Of a stretch of 64,000 bases of DNA, positions 1-9,080 are shown piece by piece. The notes below the pieces were generated by a model. It searched no databases. It saw only the letters and a program-made list of their open reading frames with translations, and was not told the DNA's origin. Source of the DNA: Puia sp. (GTDB lineage Bacteria; Bacteroidota; Bacteroidia; Chitinophagales; Chitinophagaceae); the NCBI GenBank assembly GCA_031292515.1, contig JARLGZ010000004.1:62001-126000 (forward strand), read 5' to 3'. How positions within the stretch are numbered: position 1 is the first letter of the stretch; the number at the start of each line of letters is the position of its first letter. The position numbers and the translations under genes are program-made.

Positions 1-193
1 CCAGCAGACCCTTGCTTTTTACCACATCAATGCCCATTCCCGTTGCGTGGCTTTTCTCCACACCGCCACCAGCTCCCGCAACTTTGCCCGTTCCCGGAAC
101 CTGGTCTTTTCCCGCGTCCATGATTTTTCCCGCCGCCGCTGTTGCCTTTCCCGCTTTTATCTGCTCGTGTGCAATCCCTGCTGTGTTGTCCAT
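1..193 (-). CDS. Partial unknown protein, N-terminal part only
   Basis: An open frame begins with ATG at 193 and runs off the left edge without a stop, giving 64 codons. The visible part has no signal peptide or hydrophobic segment and is rich in Gly, Ala and Lys (for example KAGKATAAAGKIMDAGKD), with a loosely repeated GCGGGAAA-like DNA unit. It lies about 75 bp downstream of the LysR gene on the same strand, so it may be a target or operon partner of that regulator. LysR genes of this type can accompany a permease, but nothing visible identifies the product. It could also be an unusual low-complexity extension of a known protein. Confidence 0.4.
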   Translation of the reverse strand, partial: MDNTAGIAHEQIKAGKATAAAGKIMDAGKDQVPGTGKVAGAGGGVEKSHATGMGIDVVKSKGLL

Positions 194-267
194 AATATAT
201 CTTTTTTTGACAACACAAAGGTCCCCCGGATCCGCCGGAAAGAGAAATTGCTACTGGTGATAACCCA

Positions 268-1161
268 TTACCTGAAGTTATAGTGATTGGCGAATTTCAT
301 AAATAGGTCGGGGAGCGCTTCCGCCTGTCCATGCTGCTGGATGAAATAGAAAAACCGCCCGATATGCAGCCCCTTTACGGGGATAATACAAAACTCCTTT
401 TGCTGCAACTCCCCCGTGACGGCATGCGCGGACAAAAAAGCCATGCAGTCGGAATGGGATAGATACCGCTTCATACTCTCCGTACTGCCCAGCTGCATTT
501 CCCGTTGCAGTTGGGATATCTTTACGCCCAAGGGTTTCAACGCATGCGCGATCACTTCCAGGGTCCCCGAACCGGGCTCTCGTAAAAGCAGGGGGATCTT
601 TAACAGCTCCTCCAACCGGATAGGCCCCTTCCGGGCCATCGGGTGATGAATCGAAGAGACCAGCACCAATTCATCCTTGATGAATTCCGTGTACTTAAAC
701 AGCGTATTTTTCGACCGGCCCTCGATAATACCCAGGTCGATAGCCCCCTCCTGCAAGGCCTGCTCGATCTGCTCGGTATTGCTGATGGAGAGGCTGACCC
801 TGATATCCTTAAACTTCTTATGAAAAGCGGCCAGCACAGGAGGCACCACGTACTGAGCCACCGTCGTGCTCGCGCCGATCTTCAACTGTCCGCTATGACG
901 ATGGGAAAGCGTATTGATCTCGAACTCGAGATTCCTGTAAGCAGCAAAGATCTGTTCGCTGTGTTGCAACAAGATCTCCCCGGCCGGCGTCAGCTTTATC
1001 TTCGTACCGTTCCGCTCAAAAAGCTGGACCTTAAAATAATGCTCGATCTCATGGATATGTTTCGTAACCGCCGGCTGCGTAATATATAATTCCTCGGCAG
1101 CCCTCGTAAAATTGAGACGCCTGGCGACCGTATAGAATACTTTGAGCCGGAAATCGAACAT
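268..1161 (-). CDS. LysR-family transcriptional regulator
   Basis: A DNA-binding regulator of about 297 residues, the normal LysR length. Residues 1-60 form the winged helix-turn-helix (FTRAAEELYITQPAVTKHI is the recognition part). Residues 85-290 form the periplasmic-binding-protein-like effector domain, with the typical LRE-GSGT segment. The ATG at 1161 (MFDFRLKVFY) is preferred over an upstream in-frame TTG because LysR proteins normally start this close to the helix. A TATCTTTA element resembling the Bacteroidota -7 box lies just upstream. The partial gene at 1-193 follows on the same strand and is the most likely target. The effector cannot be told from the sequence. Confidence 0.9.
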   Translation of the reverse strand: MFDFRLKVFYTVARRLNFTRAAEELYITQPAVTKHIHEIEHYFKVQLFERNGTKIKLTPAGEILLQHSEQIFAAYRNLEFEINTLSHRHSGQLKIGASTTVAQYVVPPVLAAFHKKFKDIRVSLSISNTEQIEQALQEGAIDLGIIEGRSKNTLFKYTEFIKDELVLVSSIHHPMARKGPIRLEELLKIPLLLREPGSGTLEVIAHALKPLGVKISQLQREMQLGSTESMKRYLSHSDCMAFLSAHAVTGELQQKEFCIIPVKGLHIGRFFYFIQQHGQAEALPDLFMKFANHYNFR

Positions 1162-1335
1162 GCCATAAAGATACAATTAAACGGATTGTGCTATCTTGCT
1201 GTAAGCGATAGGCCTCTAAAATCCAAGGGATAGGACAATAAAAACCGACAGCCCGAAAAAATCGGGCGATAGCCAGGTTCTGAAGACAAACAAAGCGCCA
1301 ATCAGAAAAAGAAACTACCGGACAACAAACAATCA

Positions 1336-1800
1336 ATGGACAACAAAGAATCCGGCGAGCACAAAATATCCGGCGGCCACACGCCCCCCGGCGGGAACAA
1401 AGAATCCGGTCCGGGCGAGGTCAAAAGACCGGGCCTGGAAGGAAGCCTGAGCGACCATCTGGCCAACGAACGAACCTTCCTCGCCTGGGTCAGGACGAGT
1501 ATCGGCATCATGGCCTTCGGCTTTGTCGTCGTAAAATTCACCCTATTCGTAAAACAGCTATCCCTCGTCCTGCAAAAACCCATCCTTCCTCCCACCCGCG
1601 GATATTCCTCCATCCTCGGCATCTCGCTGGTCGCTTTCGGCGCCCTGATAGGCTTCCTGGCATTTCTGCGTTATAAAAAGACAGACCGCCTGCTTGCCGA
1701 TGCCTCTTACCGCCCCTCCACCCTCCTGTCTACCCTGCTCACGATATGCATCCTGCTGATCGGCATCCTCCTGGTAGTCTACCTCCTGGCAAGTATTTAA
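1336..1800 (+). CDS. DUF202 (YidH-like) inner-membrane protein
   Basis: A 154-residue protein whose C-terminal two thirds match the DUF202/YidH family: the signature HLANERTFLAWVRTSI (about residues 42-57) leads into the first of three membrane helices (about 50-75, 87-108, 127-152). The function of the family is unknown. The first 40 residues are an atypical hydrophilic Gly/Pro-rich extension in which the DNA unit AACAAAGAATCCGG occurs twice (around 1340 and 1398). This is a sign of local duplication. It stands alone between two minus-strand genes. Confidence 0.88.
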   Translation: MDNKESGEHKISGGHTPPGGNKESGPGEVKRPGLEGSLSDHLANERTFLAWVRTSIGIMAFGFVVVKFTLFVKQLSLVLQKPILPPTRGYSSILGISLVAFGALIGFLAFLRYKKTDRLLADASYRPSTLLSTLLTICILLIGILLVVYLLASI

Positions 1801-1897
1801 CAATCCACTTACTCTATTTCCGGGATCTTGCGGGAATGCGGCCCGGGCCAACATGCATCTCCTCCGGCGCATATTTGCCCGGGCACGCTTATTTGCC

Positions 1898-3058
1898 TTA
1901 TTTCACGGCTACCCCCTCTTTGATCTCATCATTTGCATGCACGATAACGACATCCCCGGCCTGAAACGCTCCGATGACCTCTATCTTGTCACCGAGCTCG
2001 TTGCCGCTTTCCACATCGACCTTTTCGGTCTTGCCGTCACGCACACACAACACATATTTCCTTTCGGTGGAAGTCACCACCGCCGACTTGGGTACGGTAT
2101 ACGCCTCCGGGTTCCCTTTTGCGGTGAACAGCACATCGGCATACATACCCGGCGCCAGCGACCCATCATGGTTATAGACATCCAATTCGACCCGCTCCGA
2201 GCGGTATTGGACATTTACAAAAGAAGACTTGCGGCTGACCTGCGCCAGCATCTTTTTCCCCGGAAAGGCGCTCAGGAAAAAGCGAACGGTATCCCGGTCC
2301 TTCAGACCCGCCGCGATACCCTCGGGGATGTCTATCTGCAAACGCAATTTCGACACCTGCCGCAATTCCAGCATGGGCTTTCCATCCTTTGCTTCCGCAC
2401 TTACCAGCGCGCCGGGATGGACATTCCGCTCGGTGATCACACCGTCAAAAGGAGCCATCACCCGCAAATAACCCAGGATCGTCTGCTGCATCTGCCAGTT
2501 GGCTTTTTCCGAATTGCTGATCGCGCTGTCGGCATCCGCTTTCTCCAACGCCGACGCAAGGGCCATCGGGGAAACGGCGCCCGCTGTCTCGCTGGCCAGC
2601 TTCAGCCTCTGATAATTCTCCCGGCTGATGGTGTAGTCCGAATGGGAGCGTGTATATTTTTCCCGCGCCTGTACACTCGCCTGCTCCAGTTCCGGCGCCT
2701 CCAATACCATCAGGAGCTGTCCCTTCTTCACCCTGCTGCCAATATCCACCAGCACATCCCTGACATACCCGTTCACTTTCGGGAAAATGCTAACCTGCTG
2801 AAAAGCAGCCAGCTGTGCCGGCAGTTTCACCGTTTGCTCCAGGGGAGCCTTCTTCACGGCTGCAAACTGGTAATGGAAACCCGCTCCCGCGGAATCCCCC
2901 CCCGCCGCCTTCGCCCCGGGCGCTTTCGCAGAACTGCTTTCCCCGCAACTCCACGCGCCCACCAGTAAGACAGCAAATAACACAACCGCAGCTTCGCGGA
3001 CAAACCCATCGAGGAGCGAACTCATACTCTTCAGACGAATACTCTTTAGTTGATACAT
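1898..3058 (-). CDS. RND efflux membrane-fusion (periplasmic adaptor) lipoprotein
   Basis: A 386-residue HlyD/AcrA-family adaptor that would bridge the inner-membrane RND pump and the outer-membrane channel. It has an N-terminal hydrophobic segment ending in a lipobox-like LVGAWSC (about residues 32-38), a Gly/Ala-rich linker, the first lipoyl half (AAFQQVSIFPKVNGYVRDV), a shortish alpha-hairpin (about 110-170), the second half (VMAPFDGVITERNVHPGALV), a beta-barrel and a membrane-proximal domain ending in GDVVIVHANDEIKEG. It is the last gene of the three-gene operon, with order of transcription TolC-like, RND pump, adaptor. A 250-bp repetitive spacer separates it from the pump gene. The substrate is unknown. 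Confidence 0.92.
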   Translation of the reverse strand: MYQLKSIRLKSMSSLLDGFVREAAVVLFAVLLVGAWSCGESSSAKAPGAKAAGGDSAGAGFHYQFAAVKKAPLEQTVKLPAQLAAFQQVSIFPKVNGYVRDVLVDIGSRVKKGQLLMVLEAPELEQASVQAREKYTRSHSDYTISRENYQRLKLASETAGAVSPMALASALEKADADSAISNSEKANWQMQQTILGYLRVMAPFDGVITERNVHPGALVSAEAKDGKPMLELRQVSKLRLQIDIPEGIAAGLKDRDTVRFFLSAFPGKKMLAQVSRKSSFVNVQYRSERVELDVYNHDGSLAPGMYADVLFTAKGNPEAYTVPKSAVVTSTERKYVLCVRDGKTEKVDVESGNELGDKIEVIGAFQAGDVVIVHANDEIKEGVAVK

Positions 3059-3162
3059 GACTTTTATTTTTTTATAAACCCAGGCCGCAGCCTGCCGATA
3101 TTGTTTTTATATTCTATGGTCATATTGATTCTTCCTGTCCGCATTCCGGCCAGCCGGTCATC

Positions 3163-3300
3163 CGATCATCCCGATCATTCCGATGAGCCCGATCATCCCC
3201 ATCCTCCGGTTATCTCAATCCTGCCAATCGTCCCAATCGTCCCGATCCTTCTGATCGTCCCGATCGTCCCGGTCATCTCAGTCATTCCAATCCTCACGGA
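3163..3300. repeat. Degenerate 9-bp tandem repeat in the spacer between pump and adaptor genes
   Basis: The spacer is built of about fifteen 9-bp units resembling ATCGTCCCG (ATCATCCCG, ATCATTCCG, ATGAGCCCG, TCGTCCCAA and so on) in near-perfect register. It encodes nothing plausible on the transcribed strand. Confidence 0.85.
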
Positions 3301-3308
3301 GACCGGTA

Positions 3309-6300
3309 TCATTCCCCATCGCCCGGCAGCAACGACACCGTGTCAAAACTCTTCTTCTGCTGGATCCACCCGTAAACCAGTGGGACAATAAACAGCGCCG
3401 CACAGGTAGATGCGATCAAACCGCCGATAACGGCACGCCCCAGCGGAGCCGACTGATCCCCCGCCTCACCCAGACCGCTCGCCATAGGCAGCATACCCGC
3501 GATCATCGCGAGGCTCGTCATCAGGATGGGACGCAACCGGATGCTGGCGGCCACGGAAGCCGCCTTGAAAGGATTCCGATATTCGGTACGCAAGGCTTCT
3601 GCATTAGTCACTATCAGGATCGCATTGGCCACCGATACGCCTACCGACATGATGATACCCATATACGATTGCAGGTTCAGCGTGGAACCCGTTGCCAGCA
3701 GCAACAGCAGCGAGCCCAATAGCACCGCCGGAATCGTCGCGAGCACGGTGATCGAAAGACCAAACGACTCATAGTTGGCCGCCAGGATCAGCAGGATCAC
3801 GAGGATAGCCGCCAGCAACCCGCCCTGCAGCGAGTCGAAGGTCTCCGTCAACAGCGAAGACATCCCTTTTATCTCCGTCACTAGTCCCTTCGGCGGCGTA
3901 CCCGCATCCGAGATCGCCTTTTGCACGGCTTTGGTGGCACTTCCCAGGTCTTTCTTATAGATATTCGCATTGATCGTGACGAATCTGCGTGGGCCGGACC
4001 GGTCATATTCGCCAGGCAAGGAATCTACAGAGATATCGGAAATGTCCGACAAGACCGGTCTCATCTTCCCCGCCACCACCGGCATGGCCTTGAGCTGTTC
4101 CAACGAATTCATGATATACTCGGGGACCTGTACCTGCGCGTTGTAGGTATACTGGTTCCGGTCGTCCAGCCAGAGATTCTTCAACGTATAACGGCTGGAA
4201 GCCGTGGCATCCGAGATACTCTGCGCCACATTGTCGATTGTCAGCCCCAGCTGTGCAAGCCGTTGCCGGTCGATATGGATGGAAAGCGAAGGAAACCTGA
4301 GCGGCTGCGCGATCTGTACATCCCGTAGGAAAGGTACCGCCTTCAGATTCGTCACCACCCGGTCGGCATAATGTTCAATGTCTTTTATATTTTTTGCCGC
4401 CACCCGCACTTCGACAGGTGTCGCAGCCCCCTGCGCCATGAGTTTCTCGGTCAGCTCTATGGGCTCGAAAGACAGTTTGACGGCGGGGTATTTCTCCGCG
4501 ATACGCGAACGGATCTTGTCTTTTAACACATCCATATCCGTTTTATAGTCTTCATCGAGTTCTACCTGCAGGACCGCCTCCTGGGTGCCGCTATTGAATA
4601 CATACAGGTTGCTATGCCCGAAATTCGGGGATACGGCGCCGACAAAAGCGGAACTGATGGCAATATGCCCGTCCACCGTGCCGCTGATCAGGTTTAAGAT
4701 ATCCTTGACGGCCCGCTCTGTGATCTCGAGGCGCGTACCGTCCGGTTCGCGGATACGTAGTTGCAACTGTCCCGCATTGGATTTTGGAAGCATATCCTTC
4801 CCGATGATGACGAAACAGGCGATGGCCAGGCCCAGGCTCAGCACCAGGTAACCCGATACGATGCCCTTTCGCGCTGGCATCCATCGATCAAGCTTATGCA
4901 ACAAACCCATCTTGAGCCTTTGAAAAAAATCGTTCTCCTGCTTATGCTGACGGTCTTCCCGGTTATGGACCTCCACCTCTTCCTCTTCCTGTTCGTTCAG
5001 CACCAGCCCGGCATGTGCATGCGGTTTCCCGTGATGATATTGAAATTTCTCCGCCTTGAGAAGCCAGTTCGACACCACCGGCACCAGGGTCTGCGCCGCC
5101 ACATACGATACGATCATCGCAAAGGCGATGGACAGGGACAGCGGGAGGAACATCGCCTTGGGAACGCCGTTCATCACAAACGAAGGGGCAAATACGGCGA
5201 GTATACACAGCAGGATCAGCAGCAGGGGAAAGGAGATCTCCGTACAGGCATCCAGGATAGCCCGTTTCTTGCCCTTGTTCATCTCCAGGTGCTGGTGGAT
5301 ATTTTCGATGGTCACCGTCGCCTGGTCAACCAGGATACCGATGGCCAGCGCCAGCCCGCTCAGGGTCATGATATTGATGGTCTGACCCGCCAGCTTCAGA
5401 CAGAGTACCGTGCTGAGGACTGCCACCGGGATAGTGATGATCACCACCAGGCTGCTTCGCCAGTCCCGCAGGAACAACAGCACCATCAGCCCCGTCAGGA
5501 TAGCCCCCAGGATGCCCTCCGTCATCAGGCTCTTGGCGGCATTGATCACGAAGACGCTCTGATCGAATTCATAACTCAGATGCACGTCGTCCGGCATCAG
5601 GCTCTGCATCTCCGGGATCTCGTTCCGCAAATCCTGCACCACCCCCCAGGTGGAAGCATTGGCGGTTTTTACGATCGGAAAATAGACCGAACGCTTCCCA
5701 TTCACCAGCGCATAGTCCACGACGATATCAGACACGTCTTCGACCTTCGCGATGTCTTTGGCGGTGATCGTGTTCACGCCGTCGCTCACGATCGGGATGT
5801 CCCCAAAATCCTTTACCTTTTCTTCCTGCGAGTTCACCGAAGAGATATACATCGTACTGTCGATCCGTACGTTCCCCGAAGGCGTCATGGAGTTGTTCTT
5901 GCCCAGCGCCTGCACCACCTGCTCCGGGGAGAGATTGTACTCGCGCAGTTTCGCCGGATCCACCTTGATGATCACCGAGCGGGCATTCGAACCGAAAGGA
6001 GGAGGCGCCGACAAACCCGGCACCTTTCCAAACAACGGACGGATCAACGTCGAGGCCATATCGAAGATCTCGTTCAGCGAACGCGTCTTGCTGCTGAACA
6101 CCAGTTCACCCACCGGCAGGGAAGAGGCATCGAACCGGACTACTTCAGGGGGAAGCGCACCCGGCGGGAAGAAGGACATGCATCGATTTACCTGGATCGC
6201 CACCTCCGCGGAAGCCTCGGCCATATCCGTTCCCTCGTAGAAATTGATCTTGATGATCGTGAGGCTCTGTATATTCTTACTCTCTATATTCTTGACCCCG

Positions 6301-6518
6301 TCGACATACAGGAACTGGTCCTGCATCTTCGTGGAGAAGAAGCCCTCCATCTGTTTGGCGGACATACCCGCATACTGCTGGATCACATAGATCGTCGGCA
6401 GATTGAGTTTAGGGAATATATCGATCGGGATCGTCTTTACGGCCATCACGGAGAACAATAGCAGGCCGGTAAACAGCACCAATATCGTGATAGGCCTTTT
6501 TAAAGCCAACTTTACCAT
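3309..6518 (-). CDS. RND-family multidrug/solute efflux pump, inner-membrane permease
   Basis: A 1069-residue resistance-nodulation-division transporter with the full two-fold layout: TM1 near residue 12-30 (ITILVLFTGLLLFSVMAV), a large periplasmic domain, TM2-6, a cytoplasmic loop around residue 500-530 containing a charged His/Glu-rich stretch, TM7, a second periplasmic domain, and TM8-12 ending in IVPLVYGWIQQKK. The TM4 region reads LAIGILVDQATVTIENI, where classical AcrB proteins have two adjacent Asp residues. Only one is present here, as in many Bacteroidota homologues. The ATG at 6518 (MVKLALKRPITILV) is chosen over the longer open frame because it has AAGAAAA directly upstream and avoids overlap with the previous gene. 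Drug specificity cannot be inferred. Confidence 0.95.
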   Translation of the reverse strand: MVKLALKRPITILVLFTGLLLFSVMAVKTIPIDIFPKLNLPTIYVIQQYAGMSAKQMEGFFSTKMQDQFLYVDGVKNIESKNIQSLTIIKINFYEGTDMAEASAEVAIQVNRCMSFFPPGALPPEVVRFDASSLPVGELVFSSKTRSLNEIFDMASTLIRPLFGKVPGLSAPPPFGSNARSVIIKVDPAKLREYNLSPEQVVQALGKNNSMTPSGNVRIDSTMYISSVNSQEEKVKDFGDIPIVSDGVNTITAKDIAKVEDVSDIVVDYALVNGKRSVYFPIVKTANASTWGVVQDLRNEIPEMQSLMPDDVHLSYEFDQSVFVINAAKSLMTEGILGAILTGLMVLLFLRDWRSSLVVIITIPVAVLSTVLCLKLAGQTINIMTLSGLALAIGILVDQATVTIENIHQHLEMNKGKKRAILDACTEISFPLLLILLCILAVFAPSFVMNGVPKAMFLPLSLSIAFAMIVSYVAAQTLVPVVSNWLLKAEKFQYHHGKPHAHAGLVLNEQEEEEVEVHNREDRQHKQENDFFQRLKMGLLHKLDRWMPARKGIVSGYLVLSLGLAIACFVIIGKDMLPKSNAGQLQLRIREPDGTRLEITERAVKDILNLISGTVDGHIAISSAFVGAVSPNFGHSNLYVFNSGTQEAVLQVELDEDYKTDMDVLKDKIRSRIAEKYPAVKLSFEPIELTEKLMAQGAATPVEVRVAAKNIKDIEHYADRVVTNLKAVPFLRDVQIAQPLRFPSLSIHIDRQRLAQLGLTIDNVAQSISDATASSRYTLKNLWLDDRNQYTYNAQVQVPEYIMNSLEQLKAMPVVAGKMRPVLSDISDISVDSLPGEYDRSGPRRFVTINANIYKKDLGSATKAVQKAISDAGTPPKGLVTEIKGMSSLLTETFDSLQGGLLAAILVILLILAANYESFGLSITVLATIPAVLLGSLLLLLATGSTLNLQSYMGIIMSVGVSVANAILIVTNAEALRTEYRNPFKAASVAASIRLRPILMTSLAMIAGMLPMASGLGEAGDQSAPLGRAVIGGLIASTCAALFIVPLVYGWIQQKKSFDTVSLLPGDGE

Positions 6519-6528
6519 TTTTCTTGTT

Positions 6529-8160
6529 TTATGGTTTGAATGAATCGATGGTTTGGATAAACAGGTCCAGGTTGCCCGTCGCGGCGGCCTTGTCGAGATG
6601 AGCCACATACCAGTCATTGAGCGTCTCTATATAATCCGACTGGGCCGCGTACAGGACGAACGAAGCCGTCACCAGGTCCACCAGGTTGATGATCCCCGCC
6701 TTATATTGCGCCAGCTTCTGATTATAAGCGTCCGTCGCCGCCTGCAATTGCACCGGAAGTTCCTCGAGATTCCGCTGCGCCGTACGGATCACATCCTCGG
6801 CCTGTGCGGCTTCGCTACCCAGCGACACCCGCTGCTGCTGCAGCGCGTAATCCGCTGCCAGGGTCTGCTGACGCGCCATGGCCAGGCGGTCTTTTCGATG
6901 AACGCCATTGAACAGGTCATAGGTGATGCCCAGACCGGCCGTATAATTCAGCCGCTGGTAACCGAGCCCCTTGTCCAATCCCTCATAGTCATTGTTATAC
7001 TGGATGCTCGACCCCCGGCCCCAACCGCCCGCGCCGAGGATCACCTTTGGGAGATAGCTCTTCTTCACGAGCGTCTCCTGGGAACGGTAATAACCCTTCT
7101 GGCGGGCGAAATATTCGGTGAGCGGGTTGTTCGCGGTATCGGGAACATCCATAAACAACTCGCCTCGCCCTGCTGCTCCACTACCCCTTGCGCTACCGGC
7201 TCCTGTTGCTCCTCCGCCCCCTGCCTTCATCTGCCCGGGGGTACCCGCATTCGCCTGCCCGGGGGCTCCTGCGATCCCCCACCCTGGCCCCGCCGTTCGC
7301 CATCTTGTCCCGGCCGTATCGATCCCGATCTCCGAAGAAGGGATGCCCGTCAGAAAGGCCAACTGGTGCCGGAGCCTGTCCAGAAGCCCCGCCCGCTGGT
7401 TAAAGCTCACACGGGTCTTGGACAGTTCTGCCCTCGCCAGCGAAGAATCCACCCCCGCGTTGATACCCGTGGCCGTCAGCGCGCGGCTGATGGAATACAT
7501 CGACTGGTAACGGTTTATATTCTGCTCATCGACCGATAACTGGTATAGGTTCTTCAGAATGCTGAAATACAAGTTCCCGATCTGGAGTTTTACGAGATAG
7601 AACTCTTTATCGAAGTCGGCTTTCTGCAGACCCGCAAAAGCCCTCGCGTTGTCTACCTTCGCGCCCCGAAGACCGAAATTGACCAGTTCGTATTCTCCAT
7701 ATACAGAAGCGATATTTCCGGAAGCCGCCTGGTAATTGTTGCCATCCGTAATCCCTCCCGCGATCCCATGCAAAAGACCCGGGATCGGCAGAAAACTGCC
7801 GGTAAGATCGTTCGCCGTACCGATGCTGAGTTCGTCGGCGACATTGAGCTTCGGCAGGTAGGCGTGTTTCGCATCCGTAACGCCCATCTCGGCGCTCTTC
7901 GCGAGCGCCTGTTTTTCCATCAGCCGGGGGAGGTAGTGACTGGCTGAATCGATAAGGGCCGCCAGCGAATAGACCGGGCCATCCTGCGCAGACAGGCTCC
8001 TTGCGGACAGCTTGTTCGCGGAGATGTTTTGTTCGGAGATATTTTGTGCGGATATGTGTTGGACCGGTGACATAAGAACCAAAACCATGACCGCAAACGG
8101 CACACTGGCCCTTGTCCTGACCCCGGCCTTCCTTGTACGCGGAATAACCATTGTGAACAT
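6529..8160 (-). CDS. TolC-family outer-membrane efflux channel
   Basis: A 543-residue outer-membrane efflux protein, first gene of the RND operon and 10 bp ahead of the pump gene. A signal peptide (about residues 17-38) is followed by two repeats of the TolC alpha-barrel fold; the C-terminal repeat contains the typical pattern YNQKLAQYKAGIINLVDLV. Two odd stretches interrupt it. Right after the signal peptide is a five-fold NIS/SAQ peptide repeat (SAQNISEQNISANKLSARSL). At about residues 284-333 is a Gly/Ala/Pro-rich insert with AGAPGQANAGTPGQ-type repeats. The insert falls between the two halves, where a loop is tolerated. Confidence 0.92.
   Translation of the reverse strand: MFTMVIPRTRKAGVRTRASVPFAVMVLVLMSPVQHISAQNISEQNISANKLSARSLSAQDGPVYSLAALIDSASHYLPRLMEKQALAKSAEMGVTDAKHAYLPKLNVADELSIGTANDLTGSFLPIPGLLHGIAGGITDGNNYQAASGNIASVYGEYELVNFGLRGAKVDNARAFAGLQKADFDKEFYLVKLQIGNLYFSILKNLYQLSVDEQNINRYQSMYSISRALTATGINAGVDSSLARAELSKTRVSFNQRAGLLDRLRHQLAFLTGIPSSEIGIDTAGTRWRTAGPGWGIAGAPGQANAGTPGQMKAGGGGATGAGSARGSGAAGRGELFMDVPDTANNPLTEYFARQKGYYRSQETLVKKSYLPKVILGAGGWGRGSSIQYNNDYEGLDKGLGYQRLNYTAGLGITYDLFNGVHRKDRLAMARQQTLAADYALQQQRVSLGSEAAQAEDVIRTAQRNLEELPVQLQAATDAYNQKLAQYKAGIINLVDLVTASFVLYAAQSDYIETLNDWYVAHLDKAAATGNLDLFIQTIDSFKP
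7150..7310. repeat. Coding low-complexity repeat inside the TolC-like gene
   Basis: The DNA repeats short C/G-rich units (for example CCTGCCCGGGGG...CCC) that encode a Gly/Ala/Pro-rich loop absent from ordinary TolC-family proteins. It resembles the repeat-built spacers elsewhere in the window. Confidence 0.6.
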
Positions 8161-8199
8161 TGTTTAAGAAATAAGAAATATCCCGTTCGTGCGGTCTCA

Positions 8200-8257
8200 A
8201 AACCTGTCAAAGCGACAAGCCCGGCTCTTAGCCCCCAACCCGTCAAAAAGACGGGCA
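8200..8257. repeat. Twin short hairpins upstream of the efflux operon
   Basis: Two similar stem-loops lie about 31 bp apart: one around 8206-8220 (TGTC/GACA arms) and a perfect one at 8239-8255 (CCCGTC-AAAAA-GACGGG). They lie between the small unknown gene (8350-8787) and the TolC-like gene, on the transcribed leader of the latter if the two are co-transcribed. Confidence 0.5.
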
Positions 8258-8349
8258 TAGACACACAGGGAAAAAATTAAAAAGGAAGAAGGAGCATAGC
8301 GCGTGAAACAAACTGCCCGGAAGACTCAACAGTCGCCTGACCGGCGGGT

Positions 8350-8787
8350 TCAGCTGTTAAAGGCGCACACGCGACCGGCGGCCGGAGGCCCCCGAAGCAG
8401 ATTTACGATCGTGAAAGGAGGAATCCAAAAACCAGGGCTCACCCGCGTCTTACGCCGCATAAACGTGTAAGGAGGGACAGGAGCGGCGCAGGAATGAACG
8501 GCTACCGCCAGGAAATCCGGCATCTGGTAGCGCTTATCGACACTGAGATGCTGCCGGCTGGAAGAAGACGGCGTCTCATATAACGGAAGTTGCGCATTGG
8601 CTGCTTTGTGCTTGCCATCGGCGTCGGAACAAAGAAGTCCTGCCGCATGCATGGTCGGGCTGCTCCGGTAGACACAATAGTTGGCGACCGTATAAAACCT
8701 GCCGGAAAGCTGGATGGAGAACAGGAAGAAATAGACAAGCGATGATAAAAGATTAAACGCTACTTTATGGGGTCTTCCTTTTACCAT
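8350..8787 (-). CDS. Small exported or membrane protein of unknown function
   Basis: A 145-residue frame starting at ATG 8787 (MVKGRPHKVAFNLL). One N-terminal hydrophobic segment (about residues 10-26, LLSSLVYFFLFSIQL) looks like a signal anchor. The rest is Ser/Pro-rich with a short conserved-looking core HLSVDKRYQMPDF and a C-terminal LRGPPAA motif. From memory, similar small proteins with NKRFQ and LRGPP motifs occur next to efflux operons in Bacteroidota. I could not verify this. It is same-strand and about 190 bp ahead of the TolC-like gene, so a role linked to the pump is plausible but unproven. Confidence 0.5.
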   Translation of the reverse strand: MVKGRPHKVAFNLLSSLVYFFLFSIQLSGRFYTVANYCVYRSSPTMHAAGLLCSDADGKHKAANAQLPLYETPSSSSRQHLSVDKRYQMPDFLAVAVHSCAAPVPPYTFMRRKTRVSPGFWIPPFTIVNLLRGPPAAGRVCAFNS

Positions 8788-9080
8788 GATTACTCGCTTA
8801 TCGACTCGGGGGTTTACAAAAAACATTGAGATCCGGCGTATCGACACCCGGCTTGACTCCCTAAAAATACAAAAACATACACAAAAACGGAGGCTATGCC
8901 CTTTTTTAATTTCCTATTAACGGAAACTTTAATACCCTACTCCTCCAATAGGGTTTTCAAATCAGGGATCTCTGGGAGCATTCCCGGCCGGCACTTTAGC
9001 TTTCAACTATTGTGAAAGCGGGTATAAATTGAATTGTTTTTTCCTCTTACATTCAAAAAAAAATAAAACATGCTCCCTCC
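8788..9080. other. AT-rich intergenic region with small inverted repeats
   Basis: I see no gene in this 293-bp spacer. It contains a perfect 7-bp inverted repeat at 8999-9019 (GCTTTCA/TGAAAGC, 7-nt loop) downstream of the beta-helix gene, and a weaker one at about 8935-8954 (CCCTA/TAGGG). Neither is followed by a clear T tract, so terminator function is uncertain. Confidence 0.4.

Noticed and set aside
1853-2968. 371-codon plus-strand open frame
   Set aside because: Antisense shadow of the membrane-fusion protein gene, which has clear family motifs.
3050-3391. 113-codon plus-strand frame encoding an Ile/Pro/Val repeat
   Set aside because: It is the translation of the 9-bp spacer repeat and runs into the antisense of the pump gene.
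4761-6461. 566-codon plus-strand open frame
   Set aside because: It lies entirely antisense to the RND pump gene; its His/Arg/Gln-rich composition is that of a shadow frame and it has no recognisable domain.
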